DNA of 64,000 bases from Streptomyces sp. LBL (GTDB lineage Bacteria > Actinomycetota > Actinomycetes > Streptomycetales > Streptomycetaceae), in assembly GCF_029893585.1 (NCBI RefSeq), contig NZ_JARXYX010000021.1:62001-126000 (forward strand), given 5' to 3'. Below are positions 24,458 to 32,294 of this stretch, piece after piece (the first letter of the stretch is position 1; the number at the start of each line of letters is the position of its first letter). The position numbers and the translations under genes are program-made. The notes beneath the pieces were generated by a model, which was not told the origin of the DNA, made no database searches, and saw nothing but the letters and a program-made list of their open reading frames with translations.

Positions 24458-25165
24458 TCACGTGCGGCCTTGCCTCGGCGTCTCCCCCAACGTCCCCCGT
24501 AACCGCTGCGCCCGCAGCACCAGCTCCATCTCGAAGCGGCGGTCCGGGTCGTCGATCTCGGCGCCCCACAGCTCCCGTATCTGCCGGAGCCGGTAGCGCA
24601 CGGTCTGTGGGTGGACGCCCAGCCGGGCCGCCACCTCGGGTGCGCCGCCGTGGGTCTCCAGCCAGGCCAGGAGCGTCTGCGCGAGCCGTCGGCCGTGCGT
24701 CGGGCCGCAGTGGGCCAGGGGGGCCAGACAGCGCAGGGCGAGGTCGTCGATGAGTTCCTCGGGCTGGAGCAGGACGAGCGCTTCCGTGTGCTCGGTGCAG
24801 TGGAGGACCTCGCCCGACGGAAGCAGCCCCCGCTCCATCAGGCGTACCGCCGCCTCGGCCCAGCGCAGCGACTTCCCCGCGTCGGCGAGCGGGACCAGCG
24901 GGCCGATCGCCCCCACCCACCCCGCCAGGGCGCGGTGCAGCAGTTCGGGGCGGCCGGCGGCGTCCGGCTCGGGCACGACCATCCGCGGCTGCTCGTATTC
25001 CATGTCGAGCAGCACCCCCTGCCCCGCCCCTTGGCCGACCCCCTGCCCCACCGCGGGCGCCACCGCCTCCCGTGCCGGGCGCAGCAGCACGCCCACCGCG
25101 ACCTTCTCCGGCAGCGGCCAGCCGATCCGCGCGGCCCGTTCGGTGAGCGCGTCGGCCGGGTCGCC
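24458..25165 (-). pseudogene. PucR/CdaR-type regulator, N-terminus deleted
   Basis: The last 235 residues of a PucR-type regulator are intact: a GGDEF-like central part (EKVAVGVLLRP ... LVPLADAGKSLRWAEAAVRLM) and the C-terminal HTH HGGAPEVAARLGVHPQTVRYRLRQI. The recognisable sequence begins abruptly near 25165, where the frame runs into antisense of the DMT gene; intact relatives have 400-550 residues. No normal start remains, although internal ATGs could give a DNA-binding fragment. Confidence 0.75.
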
Positions 25166-25834
25166 CCGGTGGTGCTCGTCCTGCTGTCCGCCCGGCTGCT
25201 CGGCGAGGAGACCACCGGCCGTGAGCGGTACGCGCTGGGCGCGATCCTGCTCGCGCTGCTCATGGTCGTACTGTCGCTGCGCGAGGACACGGACCGGGTC
25301 AGCCAGCGGGCGCCGTACCCGCTGATCCTGCTGGTGTGCGTGCCGACGCTCGCGGCGGGCGTGTGGCTGTACAACGCGGCCGAGCGCCGCACCCGGCACC
25401 GCCACCGCGCGCCGACGACCGGCGTTCAGTACGGCGTCGCGGTCGGCCTGCTCTACGGCGTCAGCTCGCTCGCCATCAAGGGCGTGTCGAGCTGTCTCAC
25501 GGCGAGTGGACCCGGGGCCGCGATCCTCGACCTGCTCCGCTCCCCGTACCCGTATCTCCTCCTGTTCACCGGCGCGTTCGGCCTGGTCATGTCGCAGGCG
25601 GCGCTGCAGCGCTGCCGGGCCTCGCTGATCGTGCCGGTGTGCACGACGGTGACCTCGCTGTTCACGGCCGTGCTCGGCACGCTCTCGTTCGGCGAGGCGC
25701 TGCCGCAGGACCCCCTCAGACTCGCGCTGCGGCTCGCGGGCGTCCTGCTCGCCGTGGCCGTCCTTCTGGCCATGCCGAAACATGACCCGGCACCCCAACC
25801 CCCCATCGGAGCCAAGGAGTTGACACCACCGTGA
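25155..25834 (+). pseudogene. DMT/EamA-type membrane transporter, N-terminus deleted
   Basis: From about 25155 the plus frame encodes hydrophobic spans (PVVLVLLSARLLGEE, YALGAILLALLMVVLSL, YPLILLVCVPTLAAGVWLY and more) ending in LAGVLLAVAVLLAMPKHD. This is the C-terminal 220 residues of a drug/metabolite-transporter-like protein of roughly 280-300 residues. The 5' part has been replaced by the neighbouring PucR gene in antisense, so initiation signals are lost. The Trm112 GTG overlaps its stop codon. Confidence 0.7.
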
Positions 25835-26064
25835 AATCCGACGACCCGCTGCTGAAGATTTTGGCGTGCCCGCTCGACAAGGGCCCGCTGCACCTCGTCG
25901 TACCGGACGGGCCGAAGGGGCCGGACCGGGCCGAGGTCCTCTACAACCCGCGGCTGCACCGCCGTTACCCGGTCGTGGACGGCATTCCGCAGCTGCTGCC
26001 GTTGTCCGGGGAACAGGTGACGGACGACGAACACGAAGACCTTCTCAAGCGGATGACCCCATGA
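25831..26064 (+). CDS. Trm112-family protein (methyltransferase partner)
   Basis: The 77-residue protein LLKILACPLDKGPLHLV ... LYNPRLHRRYPVVDGIPQLLP matches the short bacterial Trm112 fold, a zinc-ribbon-like activator of methyltransferases. Only one cysteine of the metal site remains, as in many actinobacterial members. The GTG at 25831 overlaps the previous stop (GTGA) and its own stop overlaps the next ATG (ATGA). It is therefore translationally coupled to the FkbM-type methyltransferase and may bind it. Confidence 0.88.
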   Translation: MKSDDPLLKILACPLDKGPLHLVVPDGPKGPDRAEVLYNPRLHRRYPVVDGIPQLLPLSGEQVTDDEHEDLLKRMTP

Positions 26065-27548
26065 CGGGCCCCGCCCGCACCTGGGCCGCCCGGGTCGCCC
26101 CCCACCTGCCCACCCGTCTGGTCGCCGCCGTCGTGCGGGCCGTGTACCCGCGCTTCGAACCGGAGTTGGCCCGGCTGGCCGACCTGTGCCCGGCGGGCTG
26201 CGGCACGGCCGTGGACGTCGGCGGCTGGTACGGCCCCTGGACGCGGCGCCTGTCCCGACGCGCGCGCCGGGTGGTGACGGTCGAGCCGGTGCCGCATCTG
26301 GCGCGGCTGCTGACCTCGGCGGCCCCGGCGAACGTCCGGGTGATCCAGGCCGCCGCCTCGGACAACCCGGGCACGGCCCGGCTGTGGCTGCCGTCGGACG
26401 ACGCCGGCGACCGGGGCGTGTCCTCGCTGGTCCGCCGGGACATCCACGGCCGCGCGCTGGACGTGCGCTGTGTGGTCCTGGACGACCTGGGCCTGCGGGA
26501 CGTCGGCTTCATCAAGGTCGACGTGGACGGCAGCGAGCTGGCGGTGCTCCGCGGGGCGACCGGGATCCTGGCCCGCGACCGCCCGGCCCTCTTCGTCGAA
26601 CTGGAGTCCCGGATCCAGCCGATCGCGCCGGTGGTGACGTATCTGTCCCTGCTGGGCTACGACGGCTGGGTGCTGCCCCGCGACACCTGGGTGCCGCTCC
26701 CCGACTTCCCGCTGGAGTCCCACCAGTCGATGGCCTCGTACGTCGTCGCCCACGGCCTGCTGCGCCGCGTCCTCCCCTTCCGCGACCGCCCCCGGTACGT
26801 CAACTCGGTCCTGTTCCTGCCCGACGGCCGGCGACCGGGCGAGCGTCGACCGGGGGAGCGTCGACCGGGCGAGCGTCGACCGGGCGGGCAACGTCCAGGC
26901 GAGCGCCGACCGGCAAGCAACGTCCAGGTGAGCGGCCGGTGCGCGACGATGAAAGGCATGCCCTCCGGAAACAGCCCGAGTAGCCCCTTCACCCCGCGCG
27001 ACTTCCAGCTGGTCCTGCTGCGCCGCATGGCCGACCACAACCCCGGCCTGGTCGAGGACGCCCGGCACGCGCTGGGCGCCTCGATCGCCGACATGCGCCA
27101 GGCCAACAAGTGGTGGCAGGCGATGCTGCACTCCCCGCGCGCGCGGTCCGCCGCCTCGCGGTACCGCTCAATCCTGGGCGAGCCCGAGTCGGTCCTCACC
27201 CGCAAGGTCGGCGACCTGGAGTGCGAGGCGCGGCTGTGGCCCCTCCCCCTCTGGCCGGACCTGCGCTTCGAGGTGCTCCTCGCCCCGAACGGCGCGGTCT
27301 GGAACGAGTGGCTGATCCGCGCCCCGGGAGCCGACGGGCCCACGCTGACCACACTCGACGACCTCACCCCCTGGTCCTGCACGGTCGACGAGGCCGCCCG
27401 CGCCTTCACCCCCGCCCGCCCCCTACAGGGCACGGCCCCGACCCGCTGGGGGCTGGCGTTCACCGCCCCGGACGCCCAGGGCGTACGGCGGGAGGTCGTC
27501 GCGGAGTTCACATGGGGGCTGCTGCAGCGGACGGCGGTCACCTCGTAG
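26061..27548 (+). CDS. FkbM-family methyltransferase fused to an unknown C-terminal domain
   Basis: Residues 1-255 form an FkbM methyltransferase: TAVDVGGWYGPWTRRLSRRA (motif I, about 48-67), VVTVEPVPHLARLL, a DDAGDRGVSSLVRR segment, FIKVDVDGSELAVLRG (about 152-167) and FVELE. A repetitive RRPGE linker encoded by 15-bp tandem repeats follows. After it comes a roughly 190-residue Trp-rich domain (DFQLVLLRRMADHNPGLVEDA ... WGLLQRT) that in other streptomycetes I would expect as a separate protein. The frame is continuous, so this is either a real fusion made by repeat expansion or two genes with a start at 26949. It overlaps Trm112 by 4 bp. Confidence 0.75.
   Translation: MTGPARTWAARVAPHLPTRLVAAVVRAVYPRFEPELARLADLCPAGCGTAVDVGGWYGPWTRRLSRRARRVVTVEPVPHLARLLTSAAPANVRVIQAAASDNPGTARLWLPSDDAGDRGVSSLVRRDIHGRALDVRCVVLDDLGLRDVGFIKVDVDGSELAVLRGATGILARDRPALFVELESRIQPIAPVVTYLSLLGYDGWVLPRDTWVPLPDFPLESHQSMASYVVAHGLLRRVLPFRDRPRYVNSVLFLPDGRRPGERRPGERRPGERRPGGQRPGERRPASNVQVSGRCATMKGMPSGNSPSSPFTPRDFQLVLLRRMADHNPGLVEDARHALGASIADMRQANKWWQAMLHSPRARSAASRYRSILGEPESVLTRKVGDLECEARLWPLPLWPDLRFEVLLAPNGAVWNEWLIRAPGADGPTLTTLDDLTPWSCTVDEAARAFTPARPLQGTAPTRWGLAFTAPDAQGVRREVVAEFTWGLLQRTAVTS
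26832..26920 (+). repeat. 15-bp tandem repeat, about six copies
   Basis: CGACCGGGCGAGCGT and variants follow each other and keep the frame open between the methyltransferase and the C-terminal domain (Arg-Arg-Pro-Gly-Glu pentapeptides). Confidence 0.9.
26949..27548 (+). CDS. Alternative separate ORF: Trp-rich protein of unknown function
   Basis: If translation starts at ATG 26949 (MKGMPSGNSPSSPFTPRDF), the C-terminal domain becomes a 199-residue protein. It has LVLLRRMADHNPGL, IADMRQANKWWQAMLHSPRAR and WPLPLWPDLRFEVLLAPNGAVWNEWLIR. The weak ribosome site (AGGTGAG, 14-20 nt away) neither proves nor excludes this. No domain is recognised. It is the same reading frame as the longer fusion. Confidence 0.45.
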   Translation: MKGMPSGNSPSSPFTPRDFQLVLLRRMADHNPGLVEDARHALGASIADMRQANKWWQAMLHSPRARSAASRYRSILGEPESVLTRKVGDLECEARLWPLPLWPDLRFEVLLAPNGAVWNEWLIRAPGADGPTLTTLDDLTPWSCTVDEAARAFTPARPLQGTAPTRWGLAFTAPDAQGVRREVVAEFTWGLLQRTAVTS

Positions 27549-27552
27549 CGAA

Positions 27553-28230
27553 TTGATCCCTCGCTTCGGTGTGCACGATGTGCACACGGATTGCCTACAC
27601 CCTGGGACGCGGCCACCACCTACATCTGGGACGCGGCCAGACGTAGCGCCAGCGAGCCCACTCCGGTCATTCCGCACGCGCGTCCTGAACACGGTCACCA
27701 GCGGCGCAGACGTTGTCGACGTTCCCGCGAGCCAGGTCGATGCCGAGCCCGACATCCGGGGCAGCGGCGACAGCGACCCCGGCAACCACCCCGGCGGCCA
27801 GATCTGCCACCGGATGGCCGTCTACACGCCGACGACCAAGGGCAAGAACTACCACGGGGGTATCGGCGCCCTCAACGCCAACAGCAACGGAACCAGTCAC
27901 ACGGCCAGGTCGTCGTTCACCGCCGAAGCGTCCGGGACCGTGGGCATCACCATCAGCGCTGGCCTCTCCATCACCATCAATGCGATGATCGGCAAGATCG
28001 AGCAGAAATACAACGTGGACCTGTCCGCCTCGTTGACGGCCAAGCTGGGCAACACCATCCAGGTCGACACCCCGGCGCACAAGACAACACACGCGTCCTA
28101 CGGCGTCTACCGCCTGCGCAGCGTCGGCACGAGCTATGTCATCTACAGCAACTGTCAGACCTCGGCAAAGAAGGCCATCATCAGCTACACCCCTCACTAC
28201 GTCGGCTGGTACATCTGGGAAACGAACTGA
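27553..28230 (+). CDS. Exported-type small protein, probable N-terminal damage
   Basis: The C-terminal 150 residues (CHRMAVYTPTTKGKNYHGGIGALN ... YVGWYIWETN) belong to a Ser/Thr-rich, two-cysteine family I know from secreted Streptomyces proteins. Here the frame opens with TTG at 27553 and the first 70 residues are proline/arginine-rich without a signal peptide, so the true N-terminus seems lost or replaced. A 13-bp direct repeat (TGGGACGCGGCCA) in this part may mark the joint. Its stop overlaps the next gene's ATG (TGATG), showing coupling to the lipoprotein gene. Confidence 0.55.
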   Translation: MIPRFGVHDVHTDCLHPGTRPPPTSGTRPDVAPASPLRSFRTRVLNTVTSGADVVDVPASQVDAEPDIRGSGDSDPGNHPGGQICHRMAVYTPTTKGKNYHGGIGALNANSNGTSHTARSSFTAEASGTVGITISAGLSITINAMIGKIEQKYNVDLSASLTAKLGNTIQVDTPAHKTTHASYGVYRLRSVGTSYVIYSNCQTSAKKAIISYTPHYVGWYIWETN

Positions 28231-28751
28231 TGCCACACACCGGCGCGTCATTCCCCCGGGGCGTATGCGTACTCGCCGCTGCCCTGGCCATAGCTGGGTG
28301 CAGCTCCCACGGGAGCAGCTCCACTACCCCCAGTTCTTCAAGCGTTGCTGCGAGCGCGTCGCCGCCCACGGCGACGCCCAGGACGACCGTTCAGCCGCAC
28401 GGACCGTCGGTCGCGAAAGCACCGAAACTCGCCTCCGACGGCATCACCGCGCTGACCACCGGAACTCAAGTCACGGGTAGCGCCACTTACCCGATCCCTG
28501 GTGGCATCAAAGCAGGAATGACTCTGGCGATCGCCATCAACTGCCAGGGGCCGGGGCGGCTTCGGGTGCAGGTGCAGCCGACAGGCATCTCCTTTCCCCT
28601 CCTGTGCGAAAAAGGGAAGGTGCTGCCTACCATGAACGAGATCCACCTGACTAAGGGGCGTGCCACGGGCTCGCTCCAGTTTGCGGCAGAGCAGAACGTC
28701 ACCTGGTCGTTCGCGGCCGGCTGGGATCCCAACCCGCCTGAACAGCCGTAA
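28230..28751 (+). CDS. Small lipoprotein
   Basis: A 173-residue precursor with a lipobox (LAIAGCSSH, Cys near residue 24) followed by a Ser/Thr/Pro linker of about 40 residues and a beta-rich domain with two cysteines (INCQGPG, LLCEKGK). It should sit on the outer face of the membrane. Its start overlaps the stop of the preceding exported-type gene, so they form one unit. Confidence 0.75.
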   Translation: MPHTGASFPRGVCVLAAALAIAGCSSHGSSSTTPSSSSVAASASPPTATPRTTVQPHGPSVAKAPKLASDGITALTTGTQVTGSATYPIPGGIKAGMTLAIAINCQGPGRLRVQVQPTGISFPLLCEKGKVLPTMNEIHLTKGRATGSLQFAAEQNVTWSFAAGWDPNPPEQP

Positions 28752-29233
28752 CTCTGTAGCGAGAATCGATCCGCTTGAGACACCGTTTCCTGTGGTGCTT
28801 GTCGGCCGTCATCATTCTCGTCACTGTGGTGTGAGAGCCTCCGACCGGAGCGGTCACGCGGAAAGAGCGGTGACCGGAACCTCCCCGGGGTGGGGTGGCT
28901 CGGGCGTGACACCTTCCTTGGCGTGCCGGCGATTCGTCACACCGAGCCGCGCGGGCGTTCGTACCGGTTCGTCCCGATGGACTCCCCCTGGGACCTGACG
29001 TACATGGACGAGGTCGCGGACCTGGTCCGCCGCGGGCTGGCGGGCTATGACGCCATGACCGACGGTGAATCAGGAATTGCCACGCCGACGGAAAACGTCA
29101 CCGAATCCCACAATGACGTACCGAGGATTCACCCTGACCTGAGTATTGAAAATACCAAGGAATCACCGTGGACTTCTCCGGTGTAATGTATTGGAGAACC
29201 GATGCTCACCAAGATCGATGGAGCAATGATTTC
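28752..29233. other. Intergenic region with a decayed ORF and an AT-richer segment
   Basis: A weak hairpin (about 28851-28878, CGGTCAC/GTGACCG) may end the lipoprotein transcript. A possible gene fragment (28890-29186) is listed separately. Bases 29070-29240 are clearly poorer in GC than the surroundings. Confidence 0.5.
28890..29186 (+). pseudogene. Gene fragment of unknown family
   Basis: The stretch VPAIRHTEPRGRSYRFVPMDSPWDLTYMDEVADLVRRGLAGYDAMTDG reads like a genuine protein segment with normal codon bias. It is preceded by non-coding-like sequence and followed by an AT-richer tail. I do not recognise the family. It is probably the remains of a larger gene. Confidence 0.35.
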
Positions 29234-30475
29234 TCAGACCGTGGCCTTTTCAGTTTCAGTGGCCCGGGACGGTTCGAGCGCTGACGGCGTGTCGGTGCGG
29301 GTGGCGCGGATGGCAGCGAGGGTGAGCAGCGGCACCAGGCCGAGTCCGACCATGATCATGCCCACCAGGGCCGGACCAGTCAGGCCCAGCGAGGAGTCCA
29401 GTGCGATGCCGGCGATGAGGGAGCCGCCCGCGATGCCGACGTTGAAGGCCGAGGCGGACAGCGCGTAGGCGAGGGTGGGGGCGTTGCTCGCGAAGCGTAC
29501 GGCCAGGGTGGTGGAGACCGGCGGTATCGACTGGCCGGCCAGGCCCATGAGGACCAGCAGTACGACGGTGGCCACCGGGTGGGTGGACAGCGGAGTCTGC
29601 AGCAGGACCAGGGCCAGGAAGGCGAGCAGGGCCGCGCCGATCAGTGAGGCCAGTGGCCTGCGGTCGCCGAGGCGTCCGCCGATGTTCGTGCCGATCAGGG
29701 CGCCGATGCCGTAGCCGACGAGGATCAGGGAGACGGCGCCGGTGGGGACGCCGGACCGGTCGGTGAGCAGGGGTGCGACGTAGGAGTAGACGGCCATGAC
29801 CCCGCCCAGCAGCAGCACGCCCGCGACCCATGCGAGCCAGAAGCGGCCCGAGCGCAGCGCCGCGAACTGCGACCGTACGGAGGGCGCACCGTCGGTGTGG
29901 GACGCGGCGGGGATGTACCGGCCGATGATCAAGGCGACGACGCCGGCGAGGACGGCCAGGGCCCAGAACGCGCCGCGCCAGCCGATGTGGTTGCCGACCA
30001 GCGAGCCGAGCGGGACGCCGATCACGGTGGCCAGGCCGATACCGCTGATGATCATGCCCGAAGCGCGGGCACGGGCCGTGGGTGCGACGGCGGCGACGGC
30101 CACGGCGCCCGCGACGGCCCAGAAAGTGCCGGTGGCGAACGCGGTGATCACACGGGCGACCAGCACGAGGGCGAAGGACGAGCTGAGTGCGGCCATCACA
30201 TGGCCGAGAGCGAAGACGGCCAGGGCCAGCACCAGCGTGGACCTTTGGGGCAGTCGCAGCGTGGCGATCGCCATCGCGGGCGCGCCGACGATCATGCCGA
30301 TGGCGAAGAAGGTGATGAGAAGGCCGCCCCGGGAGACGCTGACCCCGAGATCGGCGGCCATCTCGGGCAGGATGCCGGCGACGATGAACTCGGTGGTACC
30401 CATCAGGAACGTGCCGAGCGTCAACAGCCAGACGACGAACGGCAACTTGGCGGATTGCTTCGCGGAAGAAGACAT
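29234..30475 (-). CDS. MFS drug-efflux transporter (Cmx/CmlR-like, 12 spans)
   Basis: The 413-residue protein has 12 hydrophobic spans. It opens with LPFVVWLLTLGTFLMGTTEFIVAGILPEMAADLGVS, the start of the DHA1 chloramphenicol/arabinose-exporter group. The motif-A loop and motif-C-like GMIISGIGLATVIGVPLGSLVG are visible. It should export a drug or small metabolite by proton antiport. The ATG at 30475 gives the family's usual N-terminus; the frame continues upstream through a 10-bp repeat tract. That tract occupies the promoter region. Confidence 0.9.
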   Translation of the reverse strand: MSSSAKQSAKLPFVVWLLTLGTFLMGTTEFIVAGILPEMAADLGVSVSRGGLLITFFAIGMIVGAPAMAIATLRLPQRSTLVLALAVFALGHVMAALSSSFALVLVARVITAFATGTFWAVAGAVAVAAVAPTARARASGMIISGIGLATVIGVPLGSLVGNHIGWRGAFWALAVLAGVVALIIGRYIPAASHTDGAPSVRSQFAALRSGRFWLAWVAGVLLLGGVMAVYSYVAPLLTDRSGVPTGAVSLILVGYGIGALIGTNIGGRLGDRRPLASLIGAALLAFLALVLLQTPLSTHPVATVVLLVLMGLAGQSIPPVSTTLAVRFASNAPTLAYALSASAFNVGIAGGSLIAGIALDSSLGLTGPALVGMIMVGLGLVPLLTLAAIRATRTDTPSALEPSRATETEKATV

Positions 30476-30500
30476 CAGGGCGTGAAACCTTCGCGGAGGG

Positions 30501-30590
30501 AAGCGGAGGGAAGCGGAGGGAAGCGGAGGGAAGCGGAGGGAAGCGGAGGGAAGCGGAGGGAAGCGGAGGGAAGCGGAGGGAAGCGGAGGG
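30501..30590. repeat. 10-bp tandem repeat, nine perfect copies
   Basis: AAGCGGAGGG is repeated nine times without a mismatch, with partial units on both sides, in the 5' region of the MFS gene. A duplicated GGGAAACCG-TTCGAAG (about 30588-30622) follows. Confidence 0.95.
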
Positions 30591-30622
30591 AAACCGCTCG
30601 AAGAAGAGGGAAACCGTTCGAA

Positions 30623-30648
30623 GGGGGCCGGTCCGAAGACCGGCCCCC
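30623..30648 (-). terminator. Strong hairpin downstream of the epoxide-hydrolase-like gene
   Basis: GGGGGCCGGTC, a CGAA tetraloop and GACCGGCCCCC form an 11-bp perfect stem 61 bp beyond the stop at 30709. Confidence 0.8.
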
Positions 30649-30708
30649 TGGTTCGCGGGCAGGTCAGGTACCCGAGGGGCAATTGCTTGCGCCCGTCGAG
30701 GTCTGGGG

Positions 30709-31704
30709 TTACCTGAAGAAGGCGGTGAGTTCCCGCACGATGTCGTGGGGGCGTTCCTCAGCGAGGTAGTGACCCGCCCCCTTCAACTCGACGTAGCGGG
30801 CGTCTGCCGCCAGTCCCTCCATCTGCGCGAGAAGGAGCTGGTAGTACTTGCCACCGATTCCGAGCAGGGGCATGGTCAGTGCCGGGTAGTCCTTCAGATC
30901 GGCTATGTCCTGCTGGAAGGTCTGGTACCAGCCGTTCCCCCCGCGGATCGCATCCGGCGTGTTGTACGCGGCGACGTAAACCGCTCGGGTTTCCTCGCTG
31001 AAAGCTCTGGGGTCCCCGCCCTGGAAGTCGATCAGCCAGTCGACGATGAACCGGAACCGCCCCTCGAGGAGTTGCTCGGGCAACTGGTCGAGCACGTTGA
31101 AGGCGAACCACCACGGAGCCGGTTGGCCCGGCTGGGGCAGCATGCGTATGTCGTTGAACACCTCGGTGGGATGCCCGGCCTCCCACAAAGCGACCTTCCG
31201 GGTCGCTTCGGGGTGGTTCGCGGCGAAGCTGTGCGCCACCATCGACCCGATGTCCTCGCCTGCGATATAGGCCTGGCCGTGTCCGAGGGCGCGGACCAGC
31301 TCGTAGATGTCTCGGGCCATGGTCTTCTTGTCGTACCCGCCCGCGGGCTTGTCGGAGTCGCCCATGCCGCGCAGGTCCGGGGCAATAACCTGGTAGTGCC
31401 GCGCCAGCGCTGGCATGATCTTGTGGAACTGGTACCAGGTGCGTGGCCATCCGGGGAGCAGGACCAGGGGGTCGCCCTGGCCTCCGGTGACATAGTGCAG
31501 CCGCGTGCCGTTGACTTCAGCGAAGCGGCTTGTGAAACCCCTGAGTATCGGTGTCCTCAGTTTCTGGGTCCTCGGGGCGGCAGCCGCGGTGCCGGCCGAC
31601 AGGCCGAGCAGGGCCGCGGCGCCGGCACCCGCGGTGACGCCGAGCACGTCGCGTCTGCCAAGCCGGTGGGAGGGCTCGGGGCCGTCGGACTTCTTGGGGC
31701 TCAT
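30709..31704 (-). CDS. Tat-exported alpha/beta hydrolase (epoxide-hydrolase-like)
   Basis: A 331-residue protein with a twin-arginine signal (HRLGRRDVLGVTAGAGAAALLGL). The alpha/beta hydrolase fold shows the oxyanion motif LLPGWPRTWYQF, nucleophile Asp in YIAGEDIGSMVA and catalytic His in KGAGHYLAEERP. The Asp nucleophile and the HGxP-like LPGWP point to the epoxide-hydrolase/haloalkane-dehalogenase branch rather than esterases. The ATG at 31704 has a GAAGGA site. It is monocistronic and ends at a strong terminator. Confidence 0.9.
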   Translation of the reverse strand: MSPKKSDGPEPSHRLGRRDVLGVTAGAGAAALLGLSAGTAAAAPRTQKLRTPILRGFTSRFAEVNGTRLHYVTGGQGDPLVLLPGWPRTWYQFHKIMPALARHYQVIAPDLRGMGDSDKPAGGYDKKTMARDIYELVRALGHGQAYIAGEDIGSMVAHSFAANHPEATRKVALWEAGHPTEVFNDIRMLPQPGQPAPWWFAFNVLDQLPEQLLEGRFRFIVDWLIDFQGGDPRAFSEETRAVYVAAYNTPDAIRGGNGWYQTFQQDIADLKDYPALTMPLLGIGGKYYQLLLAQMEGLAADARYVELKGAGHYLAEERPHDIVRELTAFFR

Positions 31705-31931
31705 ATGAGCAATTCCTTCGCGTTTCAGGTGCGTTCGCCATGTTCGGTTGCCACGGAGTGACAGTGCGTGGGCGGTTCTCTCGGCAGGTGAGCGCATTCG
31801 CCGCGCCCTCAGCGAGAACTGGGCCTGGCTGCCGCCGACTTGACACTCGCCGCCGGTGACGACGGCCGTCTCGACATCACTCCGCCCGCGCTCGCGCCCA
31901 TAACCCATGCCCTCCGCACACTTCAAGCATC

Positions 31932-31955
31932 GATCAGTACCGATCGGTACTGATC
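31932..31955. promoter_or_regulatory. 24-bp perfect palindrome, TetR-type operator without a regulator
   Basis: GATCAGTACCGA is followed by its exact reverse complement. A second ACCGATCGGT palindrome lies at 31984-31993. Paired sites of this sort are usual for TetR-family autoregulators, but no tetR gene is intact nearby. Confidence 0.7.
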
Positions 31956-32111
31956 AACATGGAGAGGACTGTAGCACTTTCACACCGATCGGTACAGAAG
32001 AGATGGCGAGGGCAGCCGAGCCGCAGCGGAAGCCTGGAAGTCCGCGATCGACACCCTGATCGAACGCGCCCCCGCCACGTGGGCCCACCCGCCAACAACG
32101 CCTGGCCGTCG

Positions 32112-32176
32112 CCGCCACCACCACCACCACCACCACCACCACCACCACCACCACCACCGCCACCGCCACCGCCACC
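32112..32176. repeat. CCA/CCG triplet repeat
   Basis: An almost pure run of CCA (32115-32157) continues as CCGCCA. It lies in front of the IS30 remnant. Confidence 0.9.
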
Positions 32177-32270
32177 GATCAACTCAACCGCCGCCCACGC
32201 AAAACGCTCGGCCGGGAAACCCCAACCGAGCGCCTGCATGAACTGCTCGCGACCAAGACTCGACCGTTCA
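32174..32270 (+). mobile_element. IS30-family transposase remnant (C-terminus)
   Basis: The frame beginning at 32174 reads TDQLNRRPRKTLGRETPTER, then LHELLA. The LNRRPRKTLG-ETP-ERL motif is the conserved C-terminal end of IS30 transposases. Only about 30 codons remain, without inverted terminal repeats, so the element is dead. Confidence 0.75.
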
Positions 32271-32294
32271 TGAGTCCCCGTGAGCCCCGCGGGG

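Larger units (their letters stand above)
31705..32294. other. Gene-poor region with orphan operator, triplet repeat and IS remnant
   Basis: No intact gene is present. About 31820-31950, one plus frame reads ELGLAAADLTLAAGDDGRLD...THALRTLQ and stops in the palindrome, which may be the end of a lost gene. It is followed by the TetR-like operator, a CCA repeat and the tail of an IS30 transposase. Confidence 0.55.

Noticed and set aside
24611..25160. Extended N-terminus of the DMT transporter frame
   Set aside because: The first 180 or so codons are antisense to the PucR gene; the membrane-protein sequence starts only near 25155.
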